Counted from the first letter of the stretch, positions 31,900-45,204 are shown. The stretch: DNA of 64,000 nt from Chionoecetes opilio (GCA_016584305.1 JACEEZ010011950.1:47501-111500); one strand, 5' to 3'. Translations and numbers: made by a program. The notes: a model not told the origin generated them from the letters alone.

Positions 31900-34800
31900 C
31901 CCCGGAGGGGGGGGTCCCCCCTTAATTTTAAAAATTTTAAAAAAAAAAAAAAACAAACTTCTTTTAATTTTTTTGCTAGTTAATTAAAAAAATTGGGGAA
32001 ACTAAATATTAGTTAATTATGGTGCAATTTTTATATTTGAGGGAAAAAAATAACCTATAACTATAATATTTTTTAAATATTTTAAATTTAAAAATAAAAA
32101 AATATAATTTTTTAAATAATTAATTAAAAATGGGGGAAAAATTAATTAATATATTATAATTAAAATTTTAAAAAAAAAAAAAGAATAATTAATTATTTTT
32201 GTAATTATAAAATAGTTTTTTAAAAAATTTAAATATTAAAAAAAAAATTTTATTAAATAAATAATAATTTTAAAAATAATTTAAGGATTTTAGTATAATT
32301 TTGGGCCCTTTAAAAACAACCCCCTTAAATTTTAAAATTTTACCCACCCTAACCCATTAACCTAAAAATAAAGATAAAAAATAATATTTAAATTTAAAAA
32401 ATAAATTTTTATTGGGGGAAAAATTAAATTTAAAAAAAAAATTTTTCAATTTTAAGAATTAAAAATTTTTTTGGGATCCCAAACCCGTCCCCGGGAAACA
32501 GGGAAAATTTCCCCAAAAAAGAATTTGGAAAGGGGAAAATTTGTTAAATCCTTTTTCCCACGGAAAAAATCAACCCAGAGTTTTGGGGGAATAAAAACGA
32601 GCTTCCAACCCGGGGGGTACCCTAATAAAAACAATTTTTAAAAAAAAAAAAATTTTTAAAGATTTTAAAAAAGATATGAAATTTAAAACCAAATTTTAAT
32701 AAGGGAAAAAAAGCCATTCAGGGGTTTCCAAAAAAGGCCCAAATAACATAGAACCCTGCCAATTAGGGAAAAAATTTAGTCTGTTATAAATAAATTTTTT
32801 ATCTGGGACTAAAACCAGCAAAAAAAAAAGGGATAATGGTGAAAATTTTTAAAAAATTGGCGGGGGGCCCCTTTCCAAATTAATAATGGAGCCTTTTTGG
32901 GGTTTGCTAAAAGGCTAAAAAACAGGGCGTTTTTTAAAATTTTAAAACCCAAATTTTTTTTTTTTAAAAAGGGTATTTATATTTGTTTTTAAAAATTTTT
33001 TTTTTAAATTTTTGAAAAAGTTAATAATTTTTAATAATAATAAATAAAATTTATAAAAAGATAATTATTAATAATTTAAAAAAATATATTAATTTAAAAA
33101 AAAAAAATTTAAATTTATTTTGGGGAATTTAAAAAATTTGAAAATATTTAAAAAAAAAAGGGGGGAAAAAAAAGGGGGGTTTGGGGGGCCCCTAAAAATA
33201 TTAGGTTTTTAAAAACATAAAAATTTTAAAAAAAGTTAAAATTTTTTTAAAAGTTAATTAATAAATTTTTACAAATATAATTTTTTAAAATTAAAAAAAA
33301 ATTAAATAAAATAATAAAAAAATATGAAAAATATTAAATAAATTTTTAAAAAAAAGTAAAATTAATTAAATTTTTAAATATTAAAAATTTTAAAAAAAAA
33401 AAGTTTTTAAAATAAAAAAATTAAAAAATTAATATTTTTTAAAATTTTTTTTAAATTTAAAAAAGATATAATTTTAAAAAAAAATTTTTTCGAAAAAATT
33501 TTTTTTGTATAAAAGAAATTAAAAAATTTTTTTTTAAATAAAAATTTTGAAATTTTGAGAAAAGTTAAATTTTAAAATTTAAAAAAAATTTAAAATTTTA
33601 AACGTTTTAAAAAATTTAAAAATTTTTGAAACAAATTTTTAAAAATATTTAATCTTTTAAAAAAATAATATTTTAAAGAAGGGAGAGGTTATTTAAAATT
33701 TGAATTTGAAAAAAATACCCAATAAGGAAAGAATAATTTAGAATAGGATAAATTTAAAAATTTTTATTTTAAAAAAAAGAAAAGATAAAAGTAAAATTTA
33801 AAGGAAAGGAAAAATTAAAAGAGAAAGGAAAAGGGAGAAATTAAGTTTTTAAGAAATTTGGGTAAAAAAATTTAATTTAAATTTTGGGGGGAAAAAATTC
33901 TAAAATTTAAAAGGGGAAATTTTTAAAAAAATGAAAAAAAAATTTTATAAAAAAGGGGGGGGAAAATAATTTATTAAATTTAGTTAAAATTTAAAAAATT
34001 ATTTTTAAAAAAAAGGGGAAAATTAAAAAAAGAAAAAAAATTATGTAGAAAAATTTTTAAAGGTAATTTAAAAGTTATGAAGAAATTTTGGGATTTTTTG
34101 GGGAAAAATTTTATAAAAAAAATAATTAAACTTTTTTAATTTATAAAAAATAATTTAAAATTGAAAAATTAAAAATTAAAATTTTAAAAAAAAAATTTGT
34201 TTTTAAATAAATTAAATGATTAAAAATAAATTTTAAAAATTTTAAAAAAAATTTTTTTGAAGGTTTTTTTAATATTATGTTTTAAAATGAGAAAATATTT
34301 TTAATTAAAATTTAAGTTAAATAAATTAATATTTTTAAAAATATTTTAAATTTAAAATTTTTATAGAAAATTTTTAAAAATTTTTAAATTTAATTAAAAA
34401 AAATTTTAAAATAAAAAATTTTTAAAATTAAAAATATTTAATTTAATTATTAATTTTTTAAAAAAAATTTATTAAAATGTAAAATTTTAATTTTAATTTA
34501 AAAAAAATAATTAAAAAAGAATTTTAAATAAAAAAATTTTTTTAAATTTTGTAAAATTTAAAATATTAATTAGTTTTTAATAAAAAATATTGTTAAGAAA
34601 ATTTTTTATTTATTTTAAAAAAAAAATTTTTTTAAAAATTTTTTTTATATATATTTTTTTTCGTAAAATAAAAAAAAAAAAAAAAAAAAAAAAAATTTTT
34701 AAAAAAAAGGGAAAAAGGTTTAAAAAATTTTTTTATAAAATTTTTTTTAATAATAAATTAAAATTTTAAAAAATTTTTTAAAATAATTTTAATTAAAATT

Positions 34801-36190
34801 TATTTAAAATTTAAAGAGATTTTAATTTTTATATAAAAAATTAAAATTTTATTAAAATTTTAATAAATAAAATTAAATTAATTTTTAAAAAATTTTAAAA
34901 ATTGGGAATTTTTAAAAAAAAATTTAAAAAATTTTTTTAAAAAAATTAAAAGTAAAAATTTAAAATATTTAAAATTCCCCAATTTTATTTGTAATTAAAT
35001 TTTTTAAAAAAATTACTTTTAATTTTATAGAATAATTAAATTTTTTTTTTTTAAATTTAAAAAAAAGGGAAAAAAATTAAAAAAAATAAAAGAAATATAT
35101 TAAACGTTTTAAAATTTAATATTTTTAAAGGGGTTTTTGAAAAAAATTTTTAAAACCGTTATTTTAATTTTAAAAATTTAAAAATTAAAAATATAAAATT
35201 TTTAAAAAAAAATTTTTAATTAAAAATTTTTTTATTTAAATTTTTTTAAAAAAAAATATTTATGGATTTTAATTCTAAAAAATTTTAATTTATTTTTTAA
35301 AAATTTTAAAAATTTTAATAAAAAAAAATTTATAATTTAAAATTTTTAAAAAAAATTTTTTAAAATAAAAAAAAGGTTTAAAATAAAAAATTGTTTTTTT
35401 TTTATTAAATTTTTGTTAAAAAAAAAAAGGGTTTATATTTTTAAATTTAAAAAATTAAAAAAAATTTTTTTTTAAAAAGGGGAAATAAATATTTAAAAAT
35501 TTAAAATCAATATACCTTTTAAAAATTTTAAAATTTTTTTTTATTAAATTTTTAAAAACCCCTTTTAAAAAAAAACCCCCCCCCTTTTTAAACCCCTAAA
35601 ATTTTTTTTAGGGTAAATTTTTAAAAAAATATTTAAAAAATAAATCTAAATTTTAAAATTTTTAAATATTTTTTTTAATTTAAATATAAAATTTTTTATA
35701 AATTTTTAAAAAAATTTTTAAAATTTGAAAATTTTTTTTTTGGGAAAATTTTTTTTTAAAAAATTACCAAATTTTAATTTTTTTAATTTAAATTTTTTTT
35801 TGGGTATTTTTTAAATTAAAAAAAGAAGGATTTTTTAAATAAATTAAAATTAAAAAAAATTTAATTTAAATAATTAAAAATTTAACCTCTTTAAAAAAAC
35901 CCCAAAAAAAAAACCCCAAAAAAAAAAAAAAAAAAAAAAAAAAAACCCCCAAAAAAAAAAATAACTTTTAAAATTTTAAAAAAGGAAAATTTTTTATTAC
36001 CCTTTTTTATAAAAATCCCCCCCCAAATTAAAAATTAAAAATAATATTTAAAAAATTTTTTTTTAAATTAAAAAAAAAAATTTTGTAAATTAATTAATTT
36101 TTTAAAAATTTAAAAAAAATTTCCCCCTTTATAATAAATAAAACTTTAATTTGGTTTTCCCGGGGTTTTAAAAATTTGATTTAAAAAAAA
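31900..36190. other. AT homopolymer-rich core, probably low-quality consensus
   Basis: About 4.3 kb of almost only A and T runs with sporadic GGGG and CCCC runs. It has no period, no tandem unit and no ORF of interest. Word content does not look like a satellite. It sits at the centre of the giant inverted repeat. Confidence 0.7.
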
Positions 36191-37008
36191 AGTCCTTTTT
36201 AGAATAGGTACAGAGGCGAAAGCAGAGGGGGGGAGGTTGGTTTCGTTACGGCGCAGAAGGCTTCACACCAAGTACTGACGCACGGCTATGTTATCAGTGT
36301 TTTGTTTTACACATGTCCTTTGATTTTAAAACTTATGTACAAAGAGCTAATACAATTTTATCATGAAATCAGATAGACAAGAGATGTTACTCCCCAGGGG
36401 AACTGGATGGTACAGTACTTGATGGACAAGACTAATTTAATTTTATCCTCACGGATCCCTGGAGTGTTACTGTCCTTGTATTTGGGGACAAGCAGGTATA
36501 CAATGATTATCCTTAAGGCTCGAGTGTACTAACTTTCCGGAGCGGCGAGCCCCCCCGCTACCAATCCCTATGCCACGTGTATAATGTCAGGTGGCCTAGA
36601 ATCTAATGGGGGCGGCCAATGACCGCGCTTCAAACCAAGGGCAAATTTATTTAAGTGCAATGTTTTTAACCACTGGGAAATAATTTATCTATCCCAGTAC
36701 TAATAATTTACTTAAATTACCTTAATTATTAACCCATTTACCTTTATGAATATATATATACATCCCTATACACCCTATCACGACCCGGAAAATATCACTC
36801 ACAAGGGGGGGAACAAAACCACCACTCTACCAATTATGAGAGGGTGGTTTATGGATAATTTCCACAGACATATTACCAATAGGCAGATAATAATGGTATT
36901 GCAGTATGAATTACTCTTCTGTTAGAATCACCTACACAATGCAAAAACCAAAACAGATACTGAATAATTGTAAAACATTTATTAGCCTGACTGTACCAAA
37001 TAGAAACA

Positions 37009-37063
37009 CACACACCACACAAAACACACACACCACACACACACACACAAACCACACAACACA

Positions 37064-37130
<67 letters not shown>

Positions 37131-37143
37131 TACATACACACAT
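37009..37143. repeat. (CA)n microsatellite, right-arm copy
   Basis: Pairs with 30541-30655 in the left arm but has longer uninterrupted CA. Confidence 0.95.
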
Positions 37144-37867
37144 ATATATCCTCTAATTAAGGCAACAGTCAACACTACCATTTATGTTTTCTGTACAATA
37201 TTGGAAATGTAAAATAACAAGTGCCATACAGCACTTTACAACCCAAAATTCAAATTACTACAGATGCCAGGCACTATTGGATACTTTAACATATCAAACA
37301 ATAAGGCAGATAATAATAGCACTGCATCTTTGGGGTTTTAACGTGTGCAATGGTCACACCTGGTGTTGAATTTCATTATGGAAGGCAAGGACAGATGCAA
37401 ACGTTTCATGCAAGATGAAACAGTGAGAACCAGTGTACAAGGTCATTGGCATTTTCTGCCATGCATACCATAATAAATAAGATTTAAAGAAGAAGAAAAT
37501 TGTTGGTAAGTAGGGTGTACTGGGGAGGTATGAGAATATAGTGATCATTTGGTGATCTGCACGACAAGAGTTGTTTTAGGCTTTAGCAAACACCTATTTT
37601 GAACATAGGATGAAACCTAGGTATACAGGAGAAAGGGAGTTCACAACAGGCAGAAGGCCCATACATTCTATAGCCACAGATGCATGGGAGACTGAAAGGA
37701 GAGATAACTGATACGAAAGTGGTTAGAGGCAAGTTCGACATCATGAATCAACTAGCAGTATCAATGAAAATGAAAGTGCATGACAGATAGATGTTCTGAA
37801 AACACTCCAGGGATAAGAGGAGAGGGGTTAGTCTTGAAAAAGATTGATAATGAAGAAGTTTGTAGAT

Positions 37868-40823
37868 TCATTTTCTTGGAGTCCGTGACCATTTTCTTCC
37901 TACCTTTTTTTCTCGATGGATTTGATAGCCTGGACCATTTTAAAGAAAAATTAGCTCCTATGTCCCTCTGTGAAATGACGGCTAACTTTTGTAGAGCCCA
38001 ATATTGAAAATGGCCGCCGCCGACGTCTTGAAAAACATAAAATGTTATATCTCTGGCATCAGATGAGTTAGAAAGACGAATGAGGTGTCATTTTTTACTA
38101 ATTCTGACATTACAAAGCCACTGGAATGGTTATCGTACAGTTTAGGGATCATTTTGACCTCTAAATCCAGGATGGCCACTGTCCGCCATCCTGAAAAACA
38201 TGAAATGTAATATCTTCGGCACAAGATAAGCTAGATGGATATGTGAGGTGTTGTTTTCCACTTATTTTAGCATTATAAACTCATTGGAAGTATTATTTTA
38301 GAGTTTCAGGGACATCCTGACATACATTTTCAAGTATGATACGGCGAAATGGGGAAAACATGCTGTATTTTATATCTAATATTTCTTTTCATACTTTTCC
38401 AGCTGCATCGCATGCCCAGAAACAATGAAATGGCAAAATAAATTATATGTAATATTAATTTTCTTCTGTTTCAGATGCATCGCATGCCCATCTGATGAAA
38501 ATCGCCGACTTGTAAAGTGACGAAAAGAATGGATAATATAACAGACAGTGAAGAGTTATAAGACAAGGCTTTAGATGAATACAAGTGCAATTTTACTCTG
38601 TGGAAAGTCATGTACAGCAGATGACAGTTTGGAAAATATTACACCTGAGAAGTGGGAATCCATCCGGGAAAAGTCTTTAAATGGAGAGAACTTGATAAGT
38701 GTCAAGATACATGAAAATGTGGATTGGGAGAAGGGACCTAAAGGTCACCACATGCATAGCATTTGCTACGCATCATTATCCAGCAAGCGCAAGCTCTGTC
38801 AAGCTGAAAAACGCAATCAGAAATCCGAGGAACATCTTGTAAGAAATGAAGCATCAGATCAACAAGACCCTCCGCCAGAGGCCAGAGCACCTAAAAGGCT
38901 CCGCTCCAGCATGGGTGTCCTTCATGATAAGACTCTATGTGTGTGGTGCATGAAAGTAATAATCGCGACAAGCAGATTTTACTTCTATCAACAGCAGATG
39001 CCTGAACTAAATTCAAGGTACATACTGTCCGTCTGGAAAATGACGTCATGAGATTGAGACTTGACACTCCGACTGCATCCATCCCAGATAGCCAAACAAC
39101 ATTTGGGTTGGAAATCCGCTACCATCGCTCGTGCTGGCGCAAATATGTCAGCAACCACAAGCCCCTTTCAGGTGAAAGTACTCAACATCTGCAGCGTGTA
39201 AACCTCCGAGAGGCCCAGGCTCTCTTCTTTCATCACATTCGTCAAGTCATCTTCAAAGACCATGAATTTCGGACACTGCAAAGTCTCCTGCAGGACTATA
39301 AGCGCATTATCCCAAATCACGGACATAACTCAGCAGTAAAGTCCAGCTACTTAAAGGAAATTCTCATCAATGAATTTGGGGGAGACATCGGATTTCATGA
39401 ACGTATCCAAAAGAATGTGAGTGAACTGGTATATGATACAGCAGCAGCAGGTACATACATTGAGGCAGCAATATCTTCATTGGGTGTTAGCAATGATCAG
39501 TTGGTGATGAATGTTGCGGAACGACTCAAAGAGCAAGTCATCAGGACAAATACTATTCCCTGGCCCCCATACATACACGAGTTGGAGAAAGAAGAAGACC
39601 CTAATGAGCTCCTGCTGAAGCTGATCACATGGTTGAAAAACCCAAATAAGTCTGCAATTGATGACAGTCCACCCGTCCGGTCGATTGCATCTATCCTCAC
39701 AAGCTACATCACTGGAAAACGCACTGCATTTGAGATAAATCTCTCTGTTTTGCTACATGGACTGACCAAGAGTAGGGAAATTGTCGACATAATGCACAAA
39801 GATAGACTGGGCATCAGTTACAATGACGTACTTATGCTGCGCGATTTTTGGGTATGGAACAAGCCAACTATGGAACAAGCAAGAAACTCATCGCAGATCG
39901 TCTAGAGAAGTCTAAAGAGGCACATGACCTGCTAGCAGCATGTGGTACACAGCTTTCAGTCACACAACAGGTCATCAGTGATTTGGAGCGGTTTGTCATT
40001 TGATATGTCTATGGTGATACCAAAAGCAAGACCATTGGAGATGCGAGGGCAGCGAAGTGGAGAGCTCAGAAGAAAAAAAGCACTATCCGACTTGTGCCTG
40101 ACTTGGACAGTTTCCATCCACACTTGGAGCGTGCAAACTATCTTGCATATTTGCACCAGCTCCTAAATCACCCATCACCGATTGGTCATGGGTGGCATCT
40201 TGTAAATGGCTTATGTCTGCCTGTCTGTTCAACCAAGCCGCCACTTCCCCCATCCATACCACTACCTGCAAATCCGCAGACAGAGAACATCAGTGATGAT
40301 AGCAGCGAGAGTGAAGACAGTGATTCTGATAGTGGCTCATACAGTGAATCATGTAGTGATAGTGAAGTGGCAGATTAGTATGTACAGTTAGTATGAAGTT
40401 TAAAATGAAGTAGTGTCATGCTAAAATAAGTGGAAAACAACACCTCACATATCCATCTAGTTTATCTTGTGCCGAAGATATTACATTTCATGTTTTTCAG
40501 GATGACGGACAGTAGCCATCCTGGATTTAGAGGTCAAAATTATCCCTAAACTGTACGATAACCATTCCAGTGGCTTTGTAATGTCAGAATTAGTAAAAAA
40601 TGACACCTCATTCGTCTTTCTAACTCATCTGATGCCAGAGATATAAAATTTTATGTTTTTCAAGACGTCGGCGGCGGCCATTTTCAATATTGGGCTCTAG
40701 AAAAGTTAGCCGTCATTTCCCAGAGGGGCATAGGAGCTAATTTTTCTTTAAAATGGTCCAGGTTATCAAATCCATCAAGAAAAAAAGGTAGGAAGAAAAT
40801 GGTCACGGACTCCAAGAAAATGA
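37868..40823 (+). mobile_element. DNA transposon with 406-bp terminal inverted repeats
   Basis: The left TIR 37868-38273 and right TIR 40418-40823 are equal in length and nearly identical as reverse complements, starting TCATTTTCTTGGAGTCCG and ending at TTATTTTAGCAT. Total length is 2956 bp. They enclose one gene, 38529-40378, on +. Similarity of the ends may extend 6 bp further (GTAGAKTCATTTTC). The flanks AAGTTT and TGGGG show no target duplication. The superfamily is not recognised. Confidence 0.83.
38529..40378 (+). pseudogene. Uncharacterised Cys/His-rich transposon protein (right-arm copy)
   Basis: The only gene between the 406-bp TIRs, about 600 residues in several frames. MDNITDSEEL starts at 38529. 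Then LLCGKSCTADDSLENIT, HHMHSICYASLSSKRKLCQA (a C2HC-like N-terminal zinc-binding arrangement), KTLCVWCMK and ITEIRYHRSCW-like Cys/His residues follow. A long alpha-helical central region at 39100-39900 contains LKEILINEFG, LLKLITWLKNPN and DRLGISYNDVL. A C-terminal block at 40090-40230 has PDLDSFHPHLERANY and IGHGWHLVNG, and an acidic Ser/Asp tail ends at 40378. The last block resembles the C-terminus of a large uncharacterised invertebrate and fish family. An in-frame TAA near 38559 and frame changes near 38585, 39050, 39905 and 40005 break it. Several of these are absent from the other arm, so they may be sequence errors. Confidence 0.6.
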
Positions 40824-41104
40824 CTCTACTGGGGGGATTACAGGCAGAAATTGGCGTATGAATTGAGTCTCTTTATATCGTATCGTATCTCTTTATATCA
40901 GAGATATAAAAAATGAGGAGGTTCAAAATGTGTTTAGGTTCTTCAAAGAGCGAATACTGAGGGTTAAGGAACAAATGGTGGGCACAAAGGTTCAAATAAG
41001 GAAACAAATGGCATGCCGGTGGAAAGATGAAGTCAAGCAAGTAATAGATCAAGAGGGATGCATATGTCAAAACTCAACAGATAAATGTGCCTGAGCATGT
41101 TAGG

Positions 41105-41405
41105 CAGTGGTTCTCAACTGGTGGTCCATGATAACTTTTTTAGTGGTCCACAGGACGTTCACGATAATTGGAAATGAACTGAAATGTATATGAAACCAAA
41201 ATGTTAGCTATCTAATATTATTTTATATATTTCTGAAAATTCCGTTTAATTTATATTTACAGAATATATATTTATAACCATACTTTACCTACATTTAAAA
41301 TCTACCCTTTTTCATCATATCTCTAAATTCAAAAAGGAGATGGTCCATGATTTTTTTTTTAATAGGGCTAGTGGTCCATGGCTTGAAACGAGTTGAGAAT
41401 CACTG
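41105..41405. mobile_element. hAT MITE, 301 bp, right-arm copy
   Basis: CAGTGGTTCTCAACTGGTGG and GAGTTGAGAATCACTG termini, flanked by ATGTTAGG and ATGTAAGG as the 8-bp duplication. Mirror copy of 26305-26605. Confidence 0.85.
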
Positions 41406-42069
41406 ATGTAAGGGATAGCAGGAAAAGAGCATATGCGATAGGAGAGTGAAATGGGTTATCACAAAACAACTGAATGAAAGTGGATGAGAATTTTGGAAGG
41501 AATCTGAGTGAGATTTTTTAGAGAGAATGAAAGACTATATTTGGAGGAAGTACAAAAAGAAAGAGGAACTAGATGGAATAATAGTGTAGAGATGCTGAGA
41601 AAAAATGAGGATGTCACAAGGTGAATATAATATTTTGATAAATTAATGAGTGTGAATAATCCAGCATGGAGCATGGAAGTAGAAATAAGAGAGACCACAA
41701 CATGGACAGCAAGTAATGGGATATTTGTGTTGCATGATGAGAGGACGGTGAGTAATAAGGTGGATCCAAATTTCCATCTTTTGAATTTTTAAATGGCGAG
41801 CCATAGGTTTTTTGATGTCTGTTGACACACATTCACATGCAAATTTTAAAATTTATATTTGAATGTAAAGACGTGTCACCAAGCCATCAAAGTTTAGCAA
41901 TGTTTTGTGCATGTACGCTTTGTACGTTAGGACACTATTCTGAGCAGGCTATGTTTTCTACATCCTTTTAATTGAGTTTTCTGTTAATTGTTCTTGCAAT
42001 ACTTAACTATATTCTCACAATTTACATTATATGAATATACAGAACTAATATCTATCTCTCCTCTACAGA

Positions 42070-44330
42070 CCAAAGCACGAGAAATTAGCAAATATGATGG
42101 CGAAGAACTTGAAAGTGAAGCATGTTACTAGAAGTGACAGTGAACATATTGTATTTGGACAACCTGAAAGACTCAAACAAAACTGTTTACCCACTTATAA
42201 GGACATTATGAGACATTACTTTTATGAAACAAAGAATATCAAAGAGGAACAGAAATGTGAAAAAGAACCAGATGTGCAGATTGTTTCAGGAAGCTCAAGT
42301 GGTGATTAGTATTTGGAATTCAGCATCTATCCCAACATATAACTTGAAGTCAGTAACAGACAGAATCTCCAGATACCATAGTGCATATAGAAACCAAATC
42401 TTAAAGATTCCAAAGAATCGAATGGATAAAGAATCAACAAAAGCAAAGATACAGAGATTTGCTGATTCAAGTCTTAAATTGTTTGACATAGCAAGTTGCC
42501 AGTGTGTAGATGTAGAACATTGCCTTTGTCCACAAGAAATTAGAATTCCCAAGACAGAACGAGAGTTTCTGACAGACCAGCGAAAGCAACGGAAAATGTA
42601 TATATCTACACTGGATAAGGCAGACAGCCAAATTACAGAGGAAGCAAGACAGAGAGCAGAAGCTTAAGACAAAAGTAGAGGTATATGAAAACTCCAAGAA
42701 AAGGAAGTTTCAATCAACTGAAATAGAAGACATGCTTGACTCTGGCAGTGAAGAGTCAGTGGACATGGATTATGATAACCCAGGATTGAAACCTAACCCA
42801 ACAAAGTCAACACAAATGCGAACTCCTTTGAGAACTGTTGCTAGAGAGTGTGACAGATACAGTTGTCTGATAGGGCAGCTGCAGCAGTAGCAACTGCTAC
42901 CCCACAAGATATGGGCCTCATAAGCAGCACGGACAGTACCAACGTTATCGACAGGAACAAACTGAGACGAGCTAGATCCCAACGTCGTTCGAAGCAATGG
43001 CTGAAAGTGGAAAACAAGACGAGGTTAATCTCATATATTTGATGGTAGAAAAGATTGACGATACGCAAGATAAATTGAAGGATGGTGTTTATCACAGAAA
43101 AGACTGTTACAGAGGAACATATTGTTATCCTTGCAGAACCAGGACAAATATTTTTAGGGCATGTGACACCCAAAGATGGAACAGCCAAATCAGCAGCTGT
43201 ATCAATTCAAATGTTTTTGAGTGACTACAATATTGACCCTGGGAAACTTCTAGCTGTGGGATGTGATGGCACAAATGTCAACGCCGGCTGGAGAAATGGA
43301 ATAATTAAAATTTTGGAGGATCATGTAGGACATGCATTACATTGGTTTGTGTGTCTTTTGCACTGCAATGAACTGCCACTGAGACACTTCTTTCAAAGAA
43401 CTAGATGGAGTAACTCATGGACCAAGATCATTTACGGGACCAATTGGAAAAGAGCTTCCCCATGTCAAAAATAAACCAATTGCAAATTTTCATCAAATAA
43501 GATCTGCTATGCCACAACTGGACGATGACATTGTTAAGGATCTCAGTGATGACCAGAAATACATGTATGAGATATGTTTGGCGATCAGAGATGGTCATTG
43601 CAGTACTAGTCTGGAAGCTAGGCAGCCAAGGAAAACTCTGCCATTCTAGATGGCTAACAATGGCAAATCGAGTATGCAGGCTATATATATCTACAGCTCA
43701 TCCATCAGAGAGAGTCTTGCTAGGATAACAGAGTTTATTGTTAAGATATATGCACCAATGTGGTTTACCATTAAGTCAAATCCTAATTTTACAGTGGTCC
43801 ACAGCATATTTTCAAGATGATTGAACTAACTAAAGAACTGCAAGACAATGAGCGGAAAATGATACATGCAGTAATTCAGAGAAATGCCTATTTTGCACAC
43901 AGTAAGAATTGCTAGCAGGAATGCTTTATGACAAGGCGCCACATATTCGAGAACTGGCATGTAGGAGGATCATGAGAGCCAGGAAGGAAGAACCCCAAAG
44001 AAACGCACCTTCCAAGTACCAGAACTAAATTTTGAGGCAAGAGACTATATTTCAATGATTGATTGGAAAGTGGTGTAGAACCACCTTAACCAAAGGAATG
44101 TGTGAGAGTGTATTGTTTGAAACATTCGTGACAAATGTTGCCTCGCCACCAAAATATCCATGTCACACTCAAGCCGTGGAGCGTCACATCAATCTTATGA
44201 CCAAGGCTTCAAAACATGTGATTGGAAACAAAAAAAGAGATGGGTATGTTAAAGTACAGATTGAATCAAGACAACTAATGCCCACATATAACACAAAGAA
44301 AGACTAAAATCCTAAGAAAAACAATGCCTA
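42070..44330 (+). pseudogene. Transposase-like gene with CDGTNVN motif (right-arm copy)
   Basis: A good acceptor (CTCTCCTCTACAG) precedes 42070, so an upstream exon is expected. The frame from there gives KHEKLANMMAKNLKV and IVFGQPERLKQNC and stops at SGSSSGD. The neighbouring frame resumes with VVISIWNSASIPTYN. The Cys cluster CQCVDVEHCLCP, a frame-broken middle, the VGCDGTNVN core (about 43256), NELPLRHFF, and RWLTMANRVCRLYIST (about 43650) follow. The C-terminal end near 44150-44290 has PCHTQAVERHINLMTKAS and IESRQLMPTYNTKKD. The right arm has many single-base indels in the middle that the left arm lacks. Its role as a DDE-type transposase or a domesticated derivative is inferred from the D, D, E spacing. 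No TIR belonging to it was found. Confidence 0.6.
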
Positions 44331-45203
44331 CTGGATGGGAGGATGGGGGATGGGCATGGTGTGGGGTCCATGCAGCTTACCTCCTCGTGGTAGACCTGGG
44401 TAGAGTGGACTATAAATTATGTATTTATGCAAATATAATTAAGCATGTTTGTTTCAAACTCAAAATAGGCCAAAGGCCTTAAATAATTAAAGTTCACTCT
44501 AGCTGAAAGCTGCACACATAACTTTCTCTAATGGCAAAAATGTTGTATCTAATATTTAAAAACAAGTTGATGGTGACACGTCTAAAAATCGACATAGAAA
44601 GTTATTATTTTAACAATAAGTTTATCTCATTACCATGCACAAAAATACACCATCGCCGATTCAAGTTCTAAGAAAAGAAAAAAATCATGTGTTTCCACTC
44701 CACCCTAGGAGTAAGAAAGTGAAAAAAGGTATTAAGGGACAGCATTACTTCCTACAGTGACATATACAAGTGAGACTTGGACGTGGAATAAATACCAGAG
44801 GTCTAAGATTCAAGCAGTGGAAATGAGTTATCTGAAGAGTGGTTGACATGTGAAGAGAATGGATGGAAAGTATCATGTACACTCATATGTATTCAATGTT
44901 TCACCCCAAACGTTAGAAACCATGATACTCCTGGTGTGAGTTTGGTAAATCTTCAGTGTCTGCAAACTCCTGGGGTAGTTCTCCAGAGACTTGTGGGAGA
45001 CAGTCAATCCCGGAGATGAGTGTTGTGAATTTCTTCATGGTGAAGCAGTGTCCTTGGCTGTGGGGTAGGTGTCATTGGAGCCCTGAAGTGCCAGATTTGG
45101 ATAGCAAAAATCATGACATACAAAAATCTTTTTCCTTTCTTATTTCATAAATTCAAATCTCATTTCAGTGATTAGGAAACATACAATGCCAAAAACTTTA
45201 TNA

Positions 45204-45204
45204 T
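45204..45204. other. Undetermined base (N), possible assembly join
   Basis: The only N in the window. It lies at the outer end of the giant right arm, consistent with two contigs or haplotypes having been merged there. Confidence 0.7.

Larger units (their letters stand above)
36215..45200 (-). repeat. Giant inverted repeat, right arm (about 9 kb)
   Basis: Inverted copy of 22520-31480. Homology stops about 4 bp before an undetermined base (N) at 45204. Confidence 0.92.

Noticed and set aside
22520..45200. Polinton/Maverick or other giant TIR transposon
   Set aside because: No DNA polymerase B, integrase, ATPase or capsid frames are seen in the arms or core; the arms carry ordinary small transposons and the core is unreadable.
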